64,000 nucleotides of DNA from SIG459 sp045631645 (GCA_045631645.1 JAZQVC010000031.1:31928-95927), one strand, 5' to 3'; numbered from the stretch's first letter, positions 50,861 to 60,853 are shown. Numbers and translations: made by a program. Notes: a model not told the origin generated them from the sequence alone.

Positions 50861-52198
50861 TTATTTCCAACTAATGTTGGGGAACAGCGTCATAAAGTTT
50901 TCTCTCTCAGCGGCAGTTTCTTCCACCTTTTCACCGCTCAATGGCTCATAGAAATACTGATAGCAAAATACGGCAACGCCGCGGCAGGAGTCCAAATCAA
51001 GGGTGCTTTGCAGGCAGCGAAGGAGAATATCATCGTTTTGTTTCCATTCGTCCTTGCCGCTTCCTGCCCACTGATCCTCCTTGGAATATGCCTTGCCGAA
51101 GGTCATACCTATTATAAGGTCAACACTGTCGGTTTTTATCATATCCTGAAACTCACGGGTGACACGCAAAAAATCATGGGTTTCATGCTCAAGTCCCCAG
51201 TAAATCTGGGGGCAGATATAGTCCACATAGCCCGCCTTAGAGCACCATGTATATATGTCAGCATACTGGCTACCATAGGCGGTATTGGAATTTCCTCCCG
51301 GACTTATGCCGAAAAGCCGTCCCTCTCCGCTGAGGTGGGTTATGGAATAAAGCTCCTCCACAAGTATATTAATATTGTTTCTGCGAAAATCAGCAAGGCT
51401 CATTGTGCCGCCAGAATTTTCATATTCCAAATAGGCAGCTGCGTCAAAGGCTTCGTCCGTTGTGGGATAAAAATAATCGTCCATGTGCAGGCCGTCAAAA
51501 TCATAGACGGTAAGCGCTTCCTCAGCCCCAGCAAGAATAAGTTCCCGAACCTCCTCATAGGCTGGGTTGAGATACCATCTGCCTCCAACAGCAACAATAT
51601 ACTTGCCACGAAGCTCAGGGTCATCATACCATTGGCGCATAGGGTAGCGGGCACCCACGCTCTCCATTTCTGTTTCATACATGCCGCGGAGAGGATTTAT
51701 CCATGCGTGAATGGAAAGCTCTCTTGCATGGGCAAGCTCAAGGGTGATTGCTATGGGGTCATAGCTTGGCTCCGCACCTATCTTTCCCGTAACGAAAGAG
51801 GACATCGGATAATACTCAGAGGGATACATACTGTCGGCAAAGGGGCGAAGCTGCAAGATGACAGTATTAAAGCCTTCCGCCTTCACATTATCAAGCACCT
51901 GCTCCATTCTGGCAGTGAAATCCTCCGAAGAGCGCTGGGTACCGCCCGAAGCGTATATATCTGCCAGATCATACTGTGAAAGCCACATTGCCTTCATATC
52001 CTCATATTGGAGAGAATATATATCTGCTCTGTCTTCATGAGAACTATCATTGGGAGTATTTTGTGGCAAGGGTAAAACCGTTGTTTGCGCGGGAGTTTCA
52101 GTGAGCTCGGATAAATGCTGCTCCTCAACTATTGAGTTTCCGCAGGCGCATAAAAATAGCCCAAAGGAAATAATCGCGGCAGCGAGAACTTTTTTCAT
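50861..52198 (-). CDS. Glycoside-hydrolase-like lipoprotein (GHL10/DUF187, YngK-like)
   Basis: A 445-residue lipoprotein with lipobox LFLCACGN (Cys20) and then a TIM-barrel domain (about 75-430) with EDMKAMWLSQYDL, GFNTVILQLRPFADSMYPSEYYP, HAWINPLRG, GLHMDDYFYP and SPGGNSN, as in the GHL10/DUF187 family that acts on cell-surface glycans or carbohydrate. The substrate is unknown. ATG 52196-52198 follows GGGAGGGAT; the frame stays open further up without a ribosome site. Confidence 0.88.
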   Translation of the reverse strand: MKKVLAAAIISFGLFLCACGNSIVEEQHLSELTETPAQTTVLPLPQNTPNDSSHEDRADIYSLQYEDMKAMWLSQYDLADIYASGGTQRSSEDFTARMEQVLDNVKAEGFNTVILQLRPFADSMYPSEYYPMSSFVTGKIGAEPSYDPIAITLELAHARELSIHAWINPLRGMYETEMESVGARYPMRQWYDDPELRGKYIVAVGGRWYLNPAYEEVRELILAGAEEALTVYDFDGLHMDDYFYPTTDEAFDAAAYLEYENSGGTMSLADFRRNNINILVEELYSITHLSGEGRLFGISPGGNSNTAYGSQYADIYTWCSKAGYVDYICPQIYWGLEHETHDFLRVTREFQDMIKTDSVDLIIGMTFGKAYSKEDQWAGSGKDEWKQNDDILLRCLQSTLDLDSCRGVAVFCYQYFYEPLSGEKVEETAAERENFMTLFPNISWK

Positions 52199-52308
52199 CA
52201 CTTTTATCCCTCCCTGATACAAATTATGCTTTCATTATCCCACCGAAAGCGCATCAAGTCAATTAAATGCGCCTCCCCATTTTCTTCTATTTTAACAGAT
52301 AGATGAAT

Positions 52309-52352
52309 AAAAAAAGCACAGAAAATGGCTTTCATTTTCTGTGCTTTTTTCG
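52309..52352 (-). terminator. Terminator
   Basis: AAAAAGCACAGAAAATG and CATTTTCTGTGCTTTTTT close a five-base loop, after the FAD operon's last gene; T and A runs flank both sides. Confidence 0.9.
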
Positions 52353-52355
52353 TTT

Positions 52356-53876
52356 TTACATAAGAGGATTTGCAATATTATTGGGGTCAAGACTCTCCTT
52401 GATTTTGCGCAGCCAAACATTGGCATTGCAATAGAGGGGGCCTATCTGCTCCATGCCTGCGTTGAGGCTTCCCGGGGTTTCCGCGTGGAAGTGCTTTTCA
52501 ATATCGTTATTGCGGGATCTCATGCGGTATTCGCCCACTCCCCTGCCAGCGGCAGGATTAGTTCTATCCCACATAATCAGGACTTCGATATGGGCAAAGT
52601 GGCCGTATTCCATGGGAATTATCTGATAGCTTTCGGGAGCATCAAAAAGCTTTCCGCTTTCGGTAAACTCGCTCAAAAGCTCATTGACGGTGGCACCCAC
52701 CTCACAAATATGGGAAACGGAGTCGGAAGCCAGCTTGTTGGGCATCCATCCGCCGCCAAGTCGGAGTACGCTTTGGAGACGGCCGACTACCATAAAGAAG
52801 TCCATATGCTCATCCCACCACTGCTCGATCTCTCTTGGGATGCGCTTTCCGCCCGTCTCTTCAACTATCTCAAAGAGGATTTTTTCTTCGTAAGCCATCT
52901 CCGCTTCGCTCTGTGTGGCAAGGTGGACAACAAGGGGCATGCTAAGTGCTTCCTTATAGCCGCTCTCCCACTTTTCCCAGAATTCATCGGCGGAATTTGT
53001 CATCATCAGTATGGCGGGAAGATAAAAATATTTCAGAACTGTGGCAGCAATTTCCGCCTCGCCAATCTTCAGCATTGCATCTCGGACATTGTAAATGTGC
53101 TCATAGTTAAACACATAAACTTTGGAGCAAGGGCTGTTCATCCGAACCTTATGATAGGGGCTTATTCCCTCCTGCTCAATTTCCGCAGGCCCATTGCAGG
53201 GCAGAAGACCAATGGCAATTCGGGTTATTACACCGAACTGGCCGTGGTTGCCGAAATAGCCCTTCATCAGCGCTCTCAATCCGGGACCGGGACCATCGGG
53301 ACAAAACCATCCGGCACCATTTGCGAGAGAACCTGTGCGGACTATTTCACCCTCAGGAGTTACAAACTCCGCACCCAAAAGGTATCGGTTGGATCGGGAT
53401 GCATTGTGCTGATTATGATGGTCGCCGGAAGAGGATGTGAAGTTAGCAAGAACGCTTCCTCCCGGACCGACGGCAGCTGCGGTATAGCTAAAGCCGCGGC
53501 GGCGAAGCTCGGGATAAAGCTGCACATGGCGCACACCGGGCTCTATGACGGCATAACGATCCGTTTCATTTATCTCCACTATCTTGTTCATTCGGCTCAT
53601 CTGTATGAGAACCGTTCCGGGGCGGTTTGCAAAAGCCTCGGCGCTGACTCCCGACACAAGGGGAACAAAGCAGACTCCGTGCTTATTGCATATACGCACA
53701 ATTTCCTGCACCTGCTCGGTAGTTTCCGGCAGGATAATTGCGTCGGCGCTATGATAAGTGAAGGGCACTTCGGGGGTCTTGACGCGATTGCCTGCAAGAA
53801 CAAATTCGTCCTCGCTTATCCATCTCTTGCCTACAACGGCTTCGAGAGCTTCATAAACTTCTCTTGCAAGACTCAT
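52356..53876 (-). CDS. FAD-linked oxidase (VAO/PCMH type)
   Basis: A 506-residue oxidase. The FAD-binding PCMH domain (about 25-240) includes PETTEQVQEIVRICNKHGVCFVPLVSG, MNKIVEINETDRYAVIEPGV, GPGGSVLANFTSSSGDHHN and NHGQFGVITRIAIG; the rest is the substrate-binding half. The enzyme resembles glycolate/D-lactate oxidases or p-cresol methylhydroxylase, but the substrate cannot be told. ATG 53874-53876 overlaps the upstream stop (ATGA), so it is translationally coupled to the Fe-S gene. It is the last of three. Confidence 0.85.
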   Translation of the reverse strand: MSLAREVYEALEAVVGKRWISEDEFVLAGNRVKTPEVPFTYHSADAIILPETTEQVQEIVRICNKHGVCFVPLVSGVSAEAFANRPGTVLIQMSRMNKIVEINETDRYAVIEPGVRHVQLYPELRRRGFSYTAAAVGPGGSVLANFTSSSGDHHNQHNASRSNRYLLGAEFVTPEGEIVRTGSLANGAGWFCPDGPGPGLRALMKGYFGNHGQFGVITRIAIGLLPCNGPAEIEQEGISPYHKVRMNSPCSKVYVFNYEHIYNVRDAMLKIGEAEIAATVLKYFYLPAILMMTNSADEFWEKWESGYKEALSMPLVVHLATQSEAEMAYEEKILFEIVEETGGKRIPREIEQWWDEHMDFFMVVGRLQSVLRLGGGWMPNKLASDSVSHICEVGATVNELLSEFTESGKLFDAPESYQIIPMEYGHFAHIEVLIMWDRTNPAAGRGVGEYRMRSRNNDIEKHFHAETPGSLNAGMEQIGPLYCNANVWLRKIKESLDPNNIANPLM

Positions 53877-55108
53877 TTTGCCCCTCCTTCCTCCAGCTGC
53901 GCTGCCAAAAGGACGCAAAGGTCAATTGCTTTGCCCTCTTTGCCCAGCGAATCGATGCAGAAGCTGCAGCAGCTGACGAGAGCTTCCGCGCCCACAGACG
54001 CAGCCTCCCGCATACGCTCAGCAGCGGTATCCGCGCTCATATCGGGGTCGGTTTCCCTCGAAGCATGGCCGCAGCAAAGGGCATTTTCATAGTTGCGGGG
54101 CATCTCGCAAAGCTCAATGCCGGGGACAGCCTTCAGCGCTGCTCTTGGCTCATGATAGACTCCTTCAAAACCGCGGCGCCACTTCTTTTCGGGCACATGG
54201 CGGCCAAAGGGTTTAATCTCTCCTTCCCATTTCTGCCAGGGCTCGGAAAGTCTTCCAAGCATGCAGGGGTCGTGATAGGTGACCTTCATTGGCTGCGCCA
54301 AAGGCGCAAAGCGCAGCTTGCCCTCCTCTATAAGAGCGGCAATAACCTGACTCATATGGAGAACTTCCACATCCATATCAACAAAGCGGGGATAAATTGC
54401 ACGGAAAGCGCCGAAGCATTCAGCGCAGGGGGTAATTATGCGCTTTATGCCTCTTTCGCGAAGCTTTTCCGCATTTGCCTTTATTAGCTTTTCAGCTTTA
54501 TCGGCATAGCCGCTGCGCCAAAGTGCAGCGCCGCAGCAGCTTTCATCTCTAAAAATGCGGAAACGGACTCCGCCCGCATTGAGAAGCTTTATTGCTGCAA
54601 GGGCGATTTCAGGATGGGTATAAACGCTGCAGCCCAGAAACAGGAGGGTTTCACTCTGCTCATCCTCGCAGTAATCCTCCGGCAGGAAATCAAAGCGCTT
54701 TTCGGCAGCATAGCCATAAATATTGGCATTTTTCTCAATATTGTCGCAGAGAGACTTCACGCTTTCGGGGGCACTACCCTCCCGCGCGCAAACTTCGCGG
54801 AGGCTATGTATGGTTTCCAGCACCTCTATATCGCGGACGTTTTTGCAGTTCACATCGCAGGCACCGCACATGGTGCAGGAATAAAGAACATTTTCAAGTC
54901 CCTGGCCTATTTTCAGCTTACCGGTGAGAACTTCTTTGGAGATATTGAGAATTCCCTGACCGGAATAGGCGTCAAAGCGATGATAACGATGGATGGGGCA
55001 TATCTCTGCAAAATCCCAGCCGCTCATTTTGGGCGGCAGTATCCATTTGCACTGTCCGCAGTGATTGCAGGAGTCCATAGAGTATTCAAATTTTTTCAGT
55101 TTTTCCAC
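53873..55108 (-). CDS. Fe-S electron-transfer protein with CCG domains (GlcF/HdrB-like)
   Basis: A 411-residue protein: an N-terminal ferredoxin part with Cys14, 17, 20 and 37 and then Cys78, 81, 84 and 88 (two 4Fe-4S clusters), followed by CCG-type motifs: DESCCGAALW, HDPCMLG, LCCGHAS and SCCSFC. The pattern matches the GlcF/LutA/HdrB class, which takes electrons from FAD oxidases. Between two FAD oxidases in one operon, it presumably links them to a quinone, flavodoxin or ETF-type acceptor. Confidence 0.88.
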   Translation of the reverse strand: MEKLKKFEYSMDSCNHCGQCKWILPPKMSGWDFAEICPIHRYHRFDAYSGQGILNISKEVLTGKLKIGQGLENVLYSCTMCGACDVNCKNVRDIEVLETIHSLREVCAREGSAPESVKSLCDNIEKNANIYGYAAEKRFDFLPEDYCEDEQSETLLFLGCSVYTHPEIALAAIKLLNAGGVRFRIFRDESCCGAALWRSGYADKAEKLIKANAEKLRERGIKRIITPCAECFGAFRAIYPRFVDMDVEVLHMSQVIAALIEEGKLRFAPLAQPMKVTYHDPCMLGRLSEPWQKWEGEIKPFGRHVPEKKWRRGFEGVYHEPRAALKAVPGIELCEMPRNYENALCCGHASRETDPDMSADTAAERMREAASVGAEALVSCCSFCIDSLGKEGKAIDLCVLLAAQLEEGGAK

Positions 55109-55120
55109 TCAGACTCCTCC

Positions 55121-56434
55121 TTAAAAGCAAAGTTTTCCCTGATTGAGTATACCGTCAGGGTCAAAGAGTTTTTTCATTTTTCGCATTATGTCAACCTCTG
55201 TGCTGCCCTCGGGATACACAAGCTCGCTAAGTTTTCCATAGGGTCTATCGAAAAACGCGCCTGCGGCAAAGAGGCTCTTTTCAGCCTCCCATGCTCTTTC
55301 GGACACAGCTTCATTGCCATCATGCATAAGCTCAAATTCAATGCGGAAAGCCCGTCCCTGAACCTGAGGCTGAATAATTACACCAAGGTCTTCTTCCTTA
55401 TGCTCGCCGAGAGCTTCAAGTCCCAGTTTTGTGAGAAAAGCGGCCTTGCTTGGCGGCGCAAGGAACAGTATTTCATCCACTTTTCCCCTGCGCATTTTCC
55501 AATAGGTCTCGCGGCTGTCGCACTCCCCAAGCATGGAATCTATTTTCTTCGCAAAAGCCTCTCCCAGTGTGGGTGCGCTTTTGCACTCCAAGTCAAACTC
55601 ACCGCAGCAATCACGAAGATAGCCTTCATAGATACTAAGCCGCTCCTCGCCATAGCGCTCATATCCGCATACACGGCAGACAAGAGTCCACTTTGCCGCA
55701 GAAGCGGCAGCAATCCGCTCTTCCTCGCCGCCATCTGTGAATGCTGCAGCAAGGCTCACATTGTTGAGGATAATGCAGTCATCGGGAATACGCCTGAAAA
55801 GAAGCTTTGCTGCAAGAGCAGTCAGCTTTTCAAGCTCATCAGATTCAACAAAGAACAGTCGGCTTACAGAGGGAGCGACCTCAGCTTTCAGAGTTGCCCA
55901 GCCCACAAAACCCATGGTGCCTTGGGCTCCCATAAGAAAACGCATATAGTCCACCGTGCCGGGTCCCCACGGAGATACCATATCGGCGCGGCTTTCCTCC
56001 ATGGGAACAGGTCCTGCTGCAGAGCCCGTTCTCATTTCCTCTCCGCCGCCATAGATAACACCCACATTCAGGAGAGGATCTGTGTAGTCAAACTGGTATT
56101 TGGGAAGCAAAACTCCCTCCCTCTCCAAAGCGGAGGCCACAACACTCTTGCCGCTTCGGGGCAGAAAAGGCAAATTCAGCCTGAGCCCGGCCTCCTTAAC
56201 CTTCGGCAGAAGTTCGGCGAAGTTGACGCCCGCTTCCACGCGGACATAGCGGTCATGGCGGTTTATTGCCATTATATTTTTCATTTTCTCAAAGGAAATG
56301 GTTTCCGCCTTTTCATTAACGCTGCCGCCATGAATATGGGGAGGCATAGAGCTGACAGGCACAAGGCATGCGCCCCTCTCGCGGGCGGAATTTATTATTT
56401 CCCTGAGTTCATTCATATTTTCAGGATAATGCAC
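55121..56434 (-). CDS. FAD-binding oxidoreductase (PCMH-type)
   Basis: A 437-residue protein whose N-terminal FAD-binding domain (about 5-200: CLVPVSSMPPH, ISFEKMKNIMAINRHDRYVRVEAGVNFAELL, RSGKSVVASALEREGVLLPKYQF, GAQGTMGFVGWATL) is followed by a cap domain ending DPDGILNQGKLCF. Though the paralogue at 52356 shares only the fold, the two could form a heteromeric oxidase with the Fe-S protein like GlcDEF. Spacing to the Fe-S gene is 12 bases. It opens the three-gene operon, ATG 56432-56434. Confidence 0.85.
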   Translation of the reverse strand: MHYPENMNELREIINSARERGACLVPVSSMPPHIHGGSVNEKAETISFEKMKNIMAINRHDRYVRVEAGVNFAELLPKVKEAGLRLNLPFLPRSGKSVVASALEREGVLLPKYQFDYTDPLLNVGVIYGGGEEMRTGSAAGPVPMEESRADMVSPWGPGTVDYMRFLMGAQGTMGFVGWATLKAEVAPSVSRLFFVESDELEKLTALAAKLLFRRIPDDCIILNNVSLAAAFTDGGEEERIAAASAAKWTLVCRVCGYERYGEERLSIYEGYLRDCCGEFDLECKSAPTLGEAFAKKIDSMLGECDSRETYWKMRRGKVDEILFLAPPSKAAFLTKLGLEALGEHKEEDLGVIIQPQVQGRAFRIEFELMHDGNEAVSERAWEAEKSLFAAGAFFDRPYGKLSELVYPEGSTEVDIMRKMKKLFDPDGILNQGKLCF

Positions 56435-56471
56435 AGAGCATATCCCCCTTTCGGATGTTTGAAATAAAGAA

Positions 56472-56512
56472 GAGCCCCTTATGAGATTTGTTATTCCATA
56501 AGGGGCTTTAAT
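56472..56512 (-). terminator. Terminator after the FAD oxidoreductase gene
   Basis: AGCCCCTTATG and CATAAGGGGCT pair around a loop of 13 bases; the minus strand continues TTCTTTATTTC. Confidence 0.75.
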
Positions 56513-56526
56513 ATCAAGAATTGATT

Positions 56527-57999
56527 TTATTCGGGAAGAATTGCTCCGCCCTCAAGGAGCTTTGCCTTAAGCTCGGCATAGGGCACTTCTCTAACATTGA
56601 TGCCCTTTTCCACTGCGATTGCAGCAGCAGCGCCTGCAGCCTGACCGAAGCAGATGCAATGGGGAATCAGGTTGAAATAGGTGTTGGCAACATCGTCGGA
56701 AGAGAAGGCGCGACAAGCAACCAGAAGTCCGTCGACGTCCTGAGGAACGAGAGCGCGGTAAGGCACATAAATTCTGTTGAATTCATAGCTTTCTGCACCA
56801 CGGTCATTATTTGCGAAGATTGCGATGGTATCCTCAAAAGGCTCGCTTCTGCGCAGGTCAGCCTCGCGGAGAGAGTATTCTCCAACAAGTCTGCGTCCGC
56901 CGGTGGTACCAAGCTGAGGACCTGTGAGCATAATATAGCTCTTCTCAAAGCCAGGAGCGCGATCGCGGAGCATTTCCCATGTACGGACAGCCTTCTCGCG
57001 GCCTGCAACATCCATACGGGTCATCTCTTCAACATCGGTCTGGCACTTGGTTTTGAAGTGGGGGTGGAGCCATGCCATATTCTCCTGATTCTTCAGCATA
57101 CCGCGGAAGAAGCTGACATAGAGACCGTTATCATAGAGGTCATTCTGGAGCTGAACATAGTCATTGGGCTTGGAGGACATGAACTTATCAAAAGCTCTGA
57201 ACTCAACACCGCCAATCCAGAAACCGAAGCAAAGATGGCTGATACGGAAATCGGGATCGATATAATCCTCGGACTTTGCGCCGGAGATGTTGATAAGGTC
57301 ACCGTCACCGGTGCAGTCGATAACAACCTTGCCGAGAATTGCCTGACGGCCGGACTTGCTCTGGAATATAACGCCCTTAACAGTGCGGTCCTCAACGATG
57401 GTATCGGTTACCCAAGAATGGAGAAGCAGCTTTACGCCTGCTTCGGTGCACATGCGGTTGAGCTCATTCTTGCCGATTTCGGGGTCAAGAATTGCGGAAT
57501 AAACAAGCGCATCCTTACCCTCTGCGTTTTTGCGTACAAAGAAATGATGGAAGCTTGCATCCTTATAATACTTAAGGCAGTTTTCATCGGTGGTGCCCCA
57601 CTGAGCCTCATCGGGAGCAAAAGCAGCGTCCTGAGCCTTCAGACGCTGGACAAACTCATGGCAGATACCGCCTATAAAATGATCGCCCTTTATATCACTC
57701 ATATGCGGAATTATGTTAACCATGCCGCCGGTTGCCATACCGCCGAGATGGCCGTAGCGTTCCAGAAGAATGGTGCGTGCGCCGTTTCTTGCAGCGGAAA
57801 TCGCAGCAGCAAAGCCACCGGGGCCGCCGCCAACAACGATAACATCAGCCTCGTTGAGGACATTAACCTCACGCTGAGCTTCAGTTACGCTCTTTATACC
57901 GGGACGAAATTTCTTGTCGCTTTCAGGTGCTTCAGGAATATCATAACGAGCCATTCCGCGAGGGCCGTGGTAACCAAGCTTCTTTTCTTCTTTCTTCAT
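56527..57999 (-). CDS. FAD-dependent oxidoreductase (FAD_oxidored type)
   Basis: A 490-residue flavoprotein. A dinucleotide-binding motif DVIVVGGGPGGFAAAISAARNGARTILLERYGHLGGMATGG is near residue 50, and VIDCTGDGD and the C-terminal GQAAGAAAAIAVEKG follow, as in the FAD-dependent dehydrogenases of PF12831. The substrate is unknown; it may feed the FAD/Fe-S operon that lies just downstream in the same direction, separated by a terminator. I chose ATG 57997-57999 after GGAGG; the upstream ATG is abutted by the ribosome site. Confidence 0.87.
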   Translation of the reverse strand: MKKEEKKLGYHGPRGMARYDIPEAPESDKKFRPGIKSVTEAQREVNVLNEADVIVVGGGPGGFAAAISAARNGARTILLERYGHLGGMATGGMVNIIPHMSDIKGDHFIGGICHEFVQRLKAQDAAFAPDEAQWGTTDENCLKYYKDASFHHFFVRKNAEGKDALVYSAILDPEIGKNELNRMCTEAGVKLLLHSWVTDTIVEDRTVKGVIFQSKSGRQAILGKVVIDCTGDGDLINISGAKSEDYIDPDFRISHLCFGFWIGGVEFRAFDKFMSSKPNDYVQLQNDLYDNGLYVSFFRGMLKNQENMAWLHPHFKTKCQTDVEEMTRMDVAGREKAVRTWEMLRDRAPGFEKSYIMLTGPQLGTTGGRRLVGEYSLREADLRRSEPFEDTIAIFANNDRGAESYEFNRIYVPYRALVPQDVDGLLVACRAFSSDDVANTYFNLIPHCICFGQAAGAAAAIAVEKGINVREVPYAELKAKLLEGGAILPE

Positions 58000-58111
58000 A
58001 AAGGGCATCCTCCTTGGTTTTTATCATGTGAAATAAGTTTAGCATAGTACAATCTTTTTCGCAAGACGGGCAACTATTTTTTGTAAATTTATTCATTTTT
58101 GTATTTTGTCA

Positions 58112-58139
58112 TTGTATATTTTTGCATCCATGCTATACT
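58112..58139 (+). promoter_or_regulatory. Putative tldD-tldE promoter
   Basis: TTGTAT (58112-58117) and TATACT (58134-58139) with a 16-bp spacer, 35 bases before tldD. Confidence 0.5.
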
Positions 58140-58173
58140 GTAGCCATCTAAAGTGAAAAAGAAAGGTGCAGAT

Positions 58174-59577
58174 ATGGCTTATTCAAATTTTCTCTCTTCA
58201 AGGCTTGACGACGCCGAAAAGCTTGTGGCGCTTCTCTCTGATGATTTTGATTATGTCAGCATACTGGGAGCCGACACCAAAAGCCTGAACATTCGCGCAG
58301 ATAAAAAAAGCTGCTCCATCACCGAAGGGAACGATTTTGACAGCGGCTTTGTTATAAAGTTAAGCCGAGACGGAATTTTCTTCGAATATTCCCTTGATGA
58401 TATTGCGGGAGACAAAAATGCTCTTGCAAAGCTTATCACCGACGCTTTCCCCCTCAGCCAGTTTGAGGGAATGAAGCACTTTGACCGAGCTATGCTCAGC
58501 GACGAGCCCCTTATAAAAGATTTTCGCCGCGAGAGCGACATTGACTCTATCAGCGAGGAAGCCCTCCTCTCCTTCTGCTCCGGATTGAAAGACTCCCTTC
58601 TTGAGCGCTGCGATAAGCTTCTCAACGCCCTTGTCGGTCTCAGTTACATAGACACTCACAAGTTCTTTGTTTCCAAAAACCGCCGCCTCACCCAGCACTA
58701 CACATGGTGCAACGGCGTTTTGCTGGGCATATACTCTGAACTTGGCAAGGTTGTGCAGCCCCGCGAGATTGCTTACGGCTGCACTATGGCAGAAGTTTTG
58801 GACTCTCTTTCCAATCTGCAGGATGCTCTTATACGCAAAGGCGGCATTCTGGCAAGAGCCAAACCCATAGTCCCCGGCGTTTACGATGTTATCACCGATC
58901 CTTCCATCACCGGTCTTATCGCCCACGAGGCCTTCGGTCACGGCGTTGAGATGGACCAGTTTGTGAAAGACCGAGCCCTTGCAAAGGAATTTGTGGGCAA
59001 ATATGTTGCATCCCCCATTTGCAACATGCGCGATGGCGCCGCATCCGCCCTCAGCGCCGCATCTTATTTCTTTGATGACGACGGCGTTCTTGCGGGAGAT
59101 ACGCAGATAATCAAGGACGGAATACTTATAACCGGCATTTCCGACCTCTCTTCCGCCACACAGCTTGGAACAGTCCCCACAGGAAACGGCAGACGCGAAA
59201 GCATACGCCGCAAGGCCTATGCCAGAATGACCAACACATTCTTCGAGGCGGGCAAGGATAAGCTTGAAGACATGATAGCCTCCATCGACCACGGTTACAT
59301 GCTTTTTGAGACCAATAACGGCATGGAAGACCCCAAAAACTGGGCAATCCAGTGCGTTGCCGAATACGGCATAGAGATCATAAACGGCGCTCTTACAGAA
59401 AACTATGTTGCCCCCGTTGTTATGAGCGGATATGTTCCCGATTTGCTGGGAAGCATTTCCATGGTGTCCGACGACTTCCGCATTATCGGCTCAGGCTCCT
59501 GCGGCAAGGGTTATAAAGAATGGGTGCGAGTAAGCGACGGCGGAAGTGCCCTGAAAGTGAAGGTGAAGCTGGGATGA
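58174..59577 (+). CDS. tldD: TldD-family metalloprotease subunit
   Basis: A 467-residue protein carrying the catalytic HEAFGHGVEMD motif (HExxxH, near residue 250) and a C-terminal GSGSCGKGYK...GG end, as in TldD. TldD and TldE form a heterodimeric zinc protease that trims peptides, for example in microcin B17 and other RiPP maturation. ATG 58174 follows AAAGGTG; an earlier GTG in frame overlaps it. It overlaps tldE by four bases (ATGA). Confidence 0.92.
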   Translation: MAYSNFLSSRLDDAEKLVALLSDDFDYVSILGADTKSLNIRADKKSCSITEGNDFDSGFVIKLSRDGIFFEYSLDDIAGDKNALAKLITDAFPLSQFEGMKHFDRAMLSDEPLIKDFRRESDIDSISEEALLSFCSGLKDSLLERCDKLLNALVGLSYIDTHKFFVSKNRRLTQHYTWCNGVLLGIYSELGKVVQPREIAYGCTMAEVLDSLSNLQDALIRKGGILARAKPIVPGVYDVITDPSITGLIAHEAFGHGVEMDQFVKDRALAKEFVGKYVASPICNMRDGAASALSAASYFFDDDGVLAGDTQIIKDGILITGISDLSSATQLGTVPTGNGRRESIRRKAYARMTNTFFEAGKDKLEDMIASIDHGYMLFETNNGMEDPKNWAIQCVAEYGIEIINGALTENYVAPVVMSGYVPDLLGSISMVSDDFRIIGSGSCGKGYKEWVRVSDGGSALKVKVKLG

Positions 59578-60845
59578 AAAAGCTTATTGATATGCTCAAT
59601 GCAGAAAGCCGCATAAGCGACTGGAAAATCAATATCCACCGCAGAGAAAGCTGCGAGCTTTTCTACATAAAGGAAAATCTTGACTGCGCAAGACGCACCG
59701 ACACCACAAATAACCGCGTTACCGTATATGTGGATAAAGACGGCTGGCGCGGAGACGCTGTATTCTATGCCTATCCCTCCTCGGACGAAGAGGAACTTCG
59801 TCAGCTTATAGACAGCGCAATTTTCAGAGCCTCCCTTGTTAAAAACGCCCATTACACTCTTCCCGAAAAAGCAAAGGGAGAGTATGTAATAGACAGCAAT
59901 TTTGCACAGCATGAGTCTCTCGACCTTGCGAAAAACATTGCTGCGGATGTGTTTGCCGCAAACACTGTGGAAAACGCAAGCATCAATGCTCTTGAAGTTT
60001 TTGTTACGAAGCATTTTGAATCCGTCACCACGGGCTCGGGCATAAACAAAAGCCAGATTCGATATGACGCAATGGTTGAGGCAATCCCCACCTATAACGG
60101 AAGCAGCAGCGTTGAGCTTTATGAGCAGTGTAATTTTGCTTCCTACGATGCTGACGCCCTCAAAAAAGAAATTGCGGAAAAGATGCTTGAGGTTAAATTC
60201 CGCTATGAGGCCGTCACTCCCGACGCCCCTCCCTCATGCCCTGTGATACTGAACAAGGCCGAGCTTTCTCAGCTTTTCCGCACTATGGTCTCCGATCTTG
60301 ACTATGCAAGCGTTTATTCCTCCTCCAATCTGCACAAAAAGGGCGAGCTTATTCAGCCCGAGGGCAACGGAGACAGAATAGGCATTACTCTCAAGGGTGA
60401 GCTTGCGGGCAGCTTCCGCTCCTCCCGCTTCGACGTTGACGGCGTTGAATTTAGCTCTCTCCGCGTTATAGATAAAGGACAAGTTCTTGCCTACCACGGC
60501 AGCAACCGTTTCGGACAATACATAGGAGAAAAGCCCAGTGGACTTCTTCCCTGTCTAGAGGTTGATCCCGGCAGCGCAAAACCCGGGGACTTCTCCAAGG
60601 GGCCTTACCTTGAAATTATCTCCATGTCAGGCCTGCAGGTGGATTTTTACAGTGACTATATAGGCGGCGAAATTCGCCTTGCCTATTATAACGACGGTGA
60701 TACAATTACTCCTCTCACAGGCATTTCCGTTTCAGGAAAGCTCAGCGAGGTTCTTGCAGAAATCCGTCTTTCTTCCGAAAGAGCTCTCTCCGGCGGCTGT
60801 CTTTGCCCCGAAAAGGCACTTATAAGCAATATGAAGATATTCTGA
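59574..60845 (+). CDS. tldE: TldE/PmbA-family protease partner
   Basis: A 423-residue protein homologous to TldD but without the HExxxH motif, as in TldE/PmbA. Blocks such as DNRVTVYVDKDGW, ATPTYNGSSSVELYEQC and GNGDRIGITLKGE fit the family. It should form the inactive half of the dimer that shapes the protease channel. Its ATG overlaps the tldD stop. No RiPP precursor is obvious nearby. Confidence 0.9.
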   Translation: MKKLIDMLNAESRISDWKINIHRRESCELFYIKENLDCARRTDTTNNRVTVYVDKDGWRGDAVFYAYPSSDEEELRQLIDSAIFRASLVKNAHYTLPEKAKGEYVIDSNFAQHESLDLAKNIAADVFAANTVENASINALEVFVTKHFESVTTGSGINKSQIRYDAMVEAIPTYNGSSSVELYEQCNFASYDADALKKEIAEKMLEVKFRYEAVTPDAPPSCPVILNKAELSQLFRTMVSDLDYASVYSSSNLHKKGELIQPEGNGDRIGITLKGELAGSFRSSRFDVDGVEFSSLRVIDKGQVLAYHGSNRFGQYIGEKPSGLLPCLEVDPGSAKPGDFSKGPYLEIISMSGLQVDFYSDYIGGEIRLAYYNDGDTITPLTGISVSGKLSEVLAEIRLSSERALSGGCLCPEKALISNMKIF

Positions 60846-60853
60846 GTAAAACT

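Noticed and set aside
54614..56467. Long open frame on the plus strand through the FAD and Fe-S genes
   Set aside because: The minus-strand genes have Fe-S and FAD motifs and coupled starts; the antisense product has none.
58174..60845. RiPP gene cluster around tldD-tldE
   Set aside because: No precursor peptide, cyclase, radical SAM maturase or exporter is adjacent; the pair is common as a stand-alone unit in clostridia.
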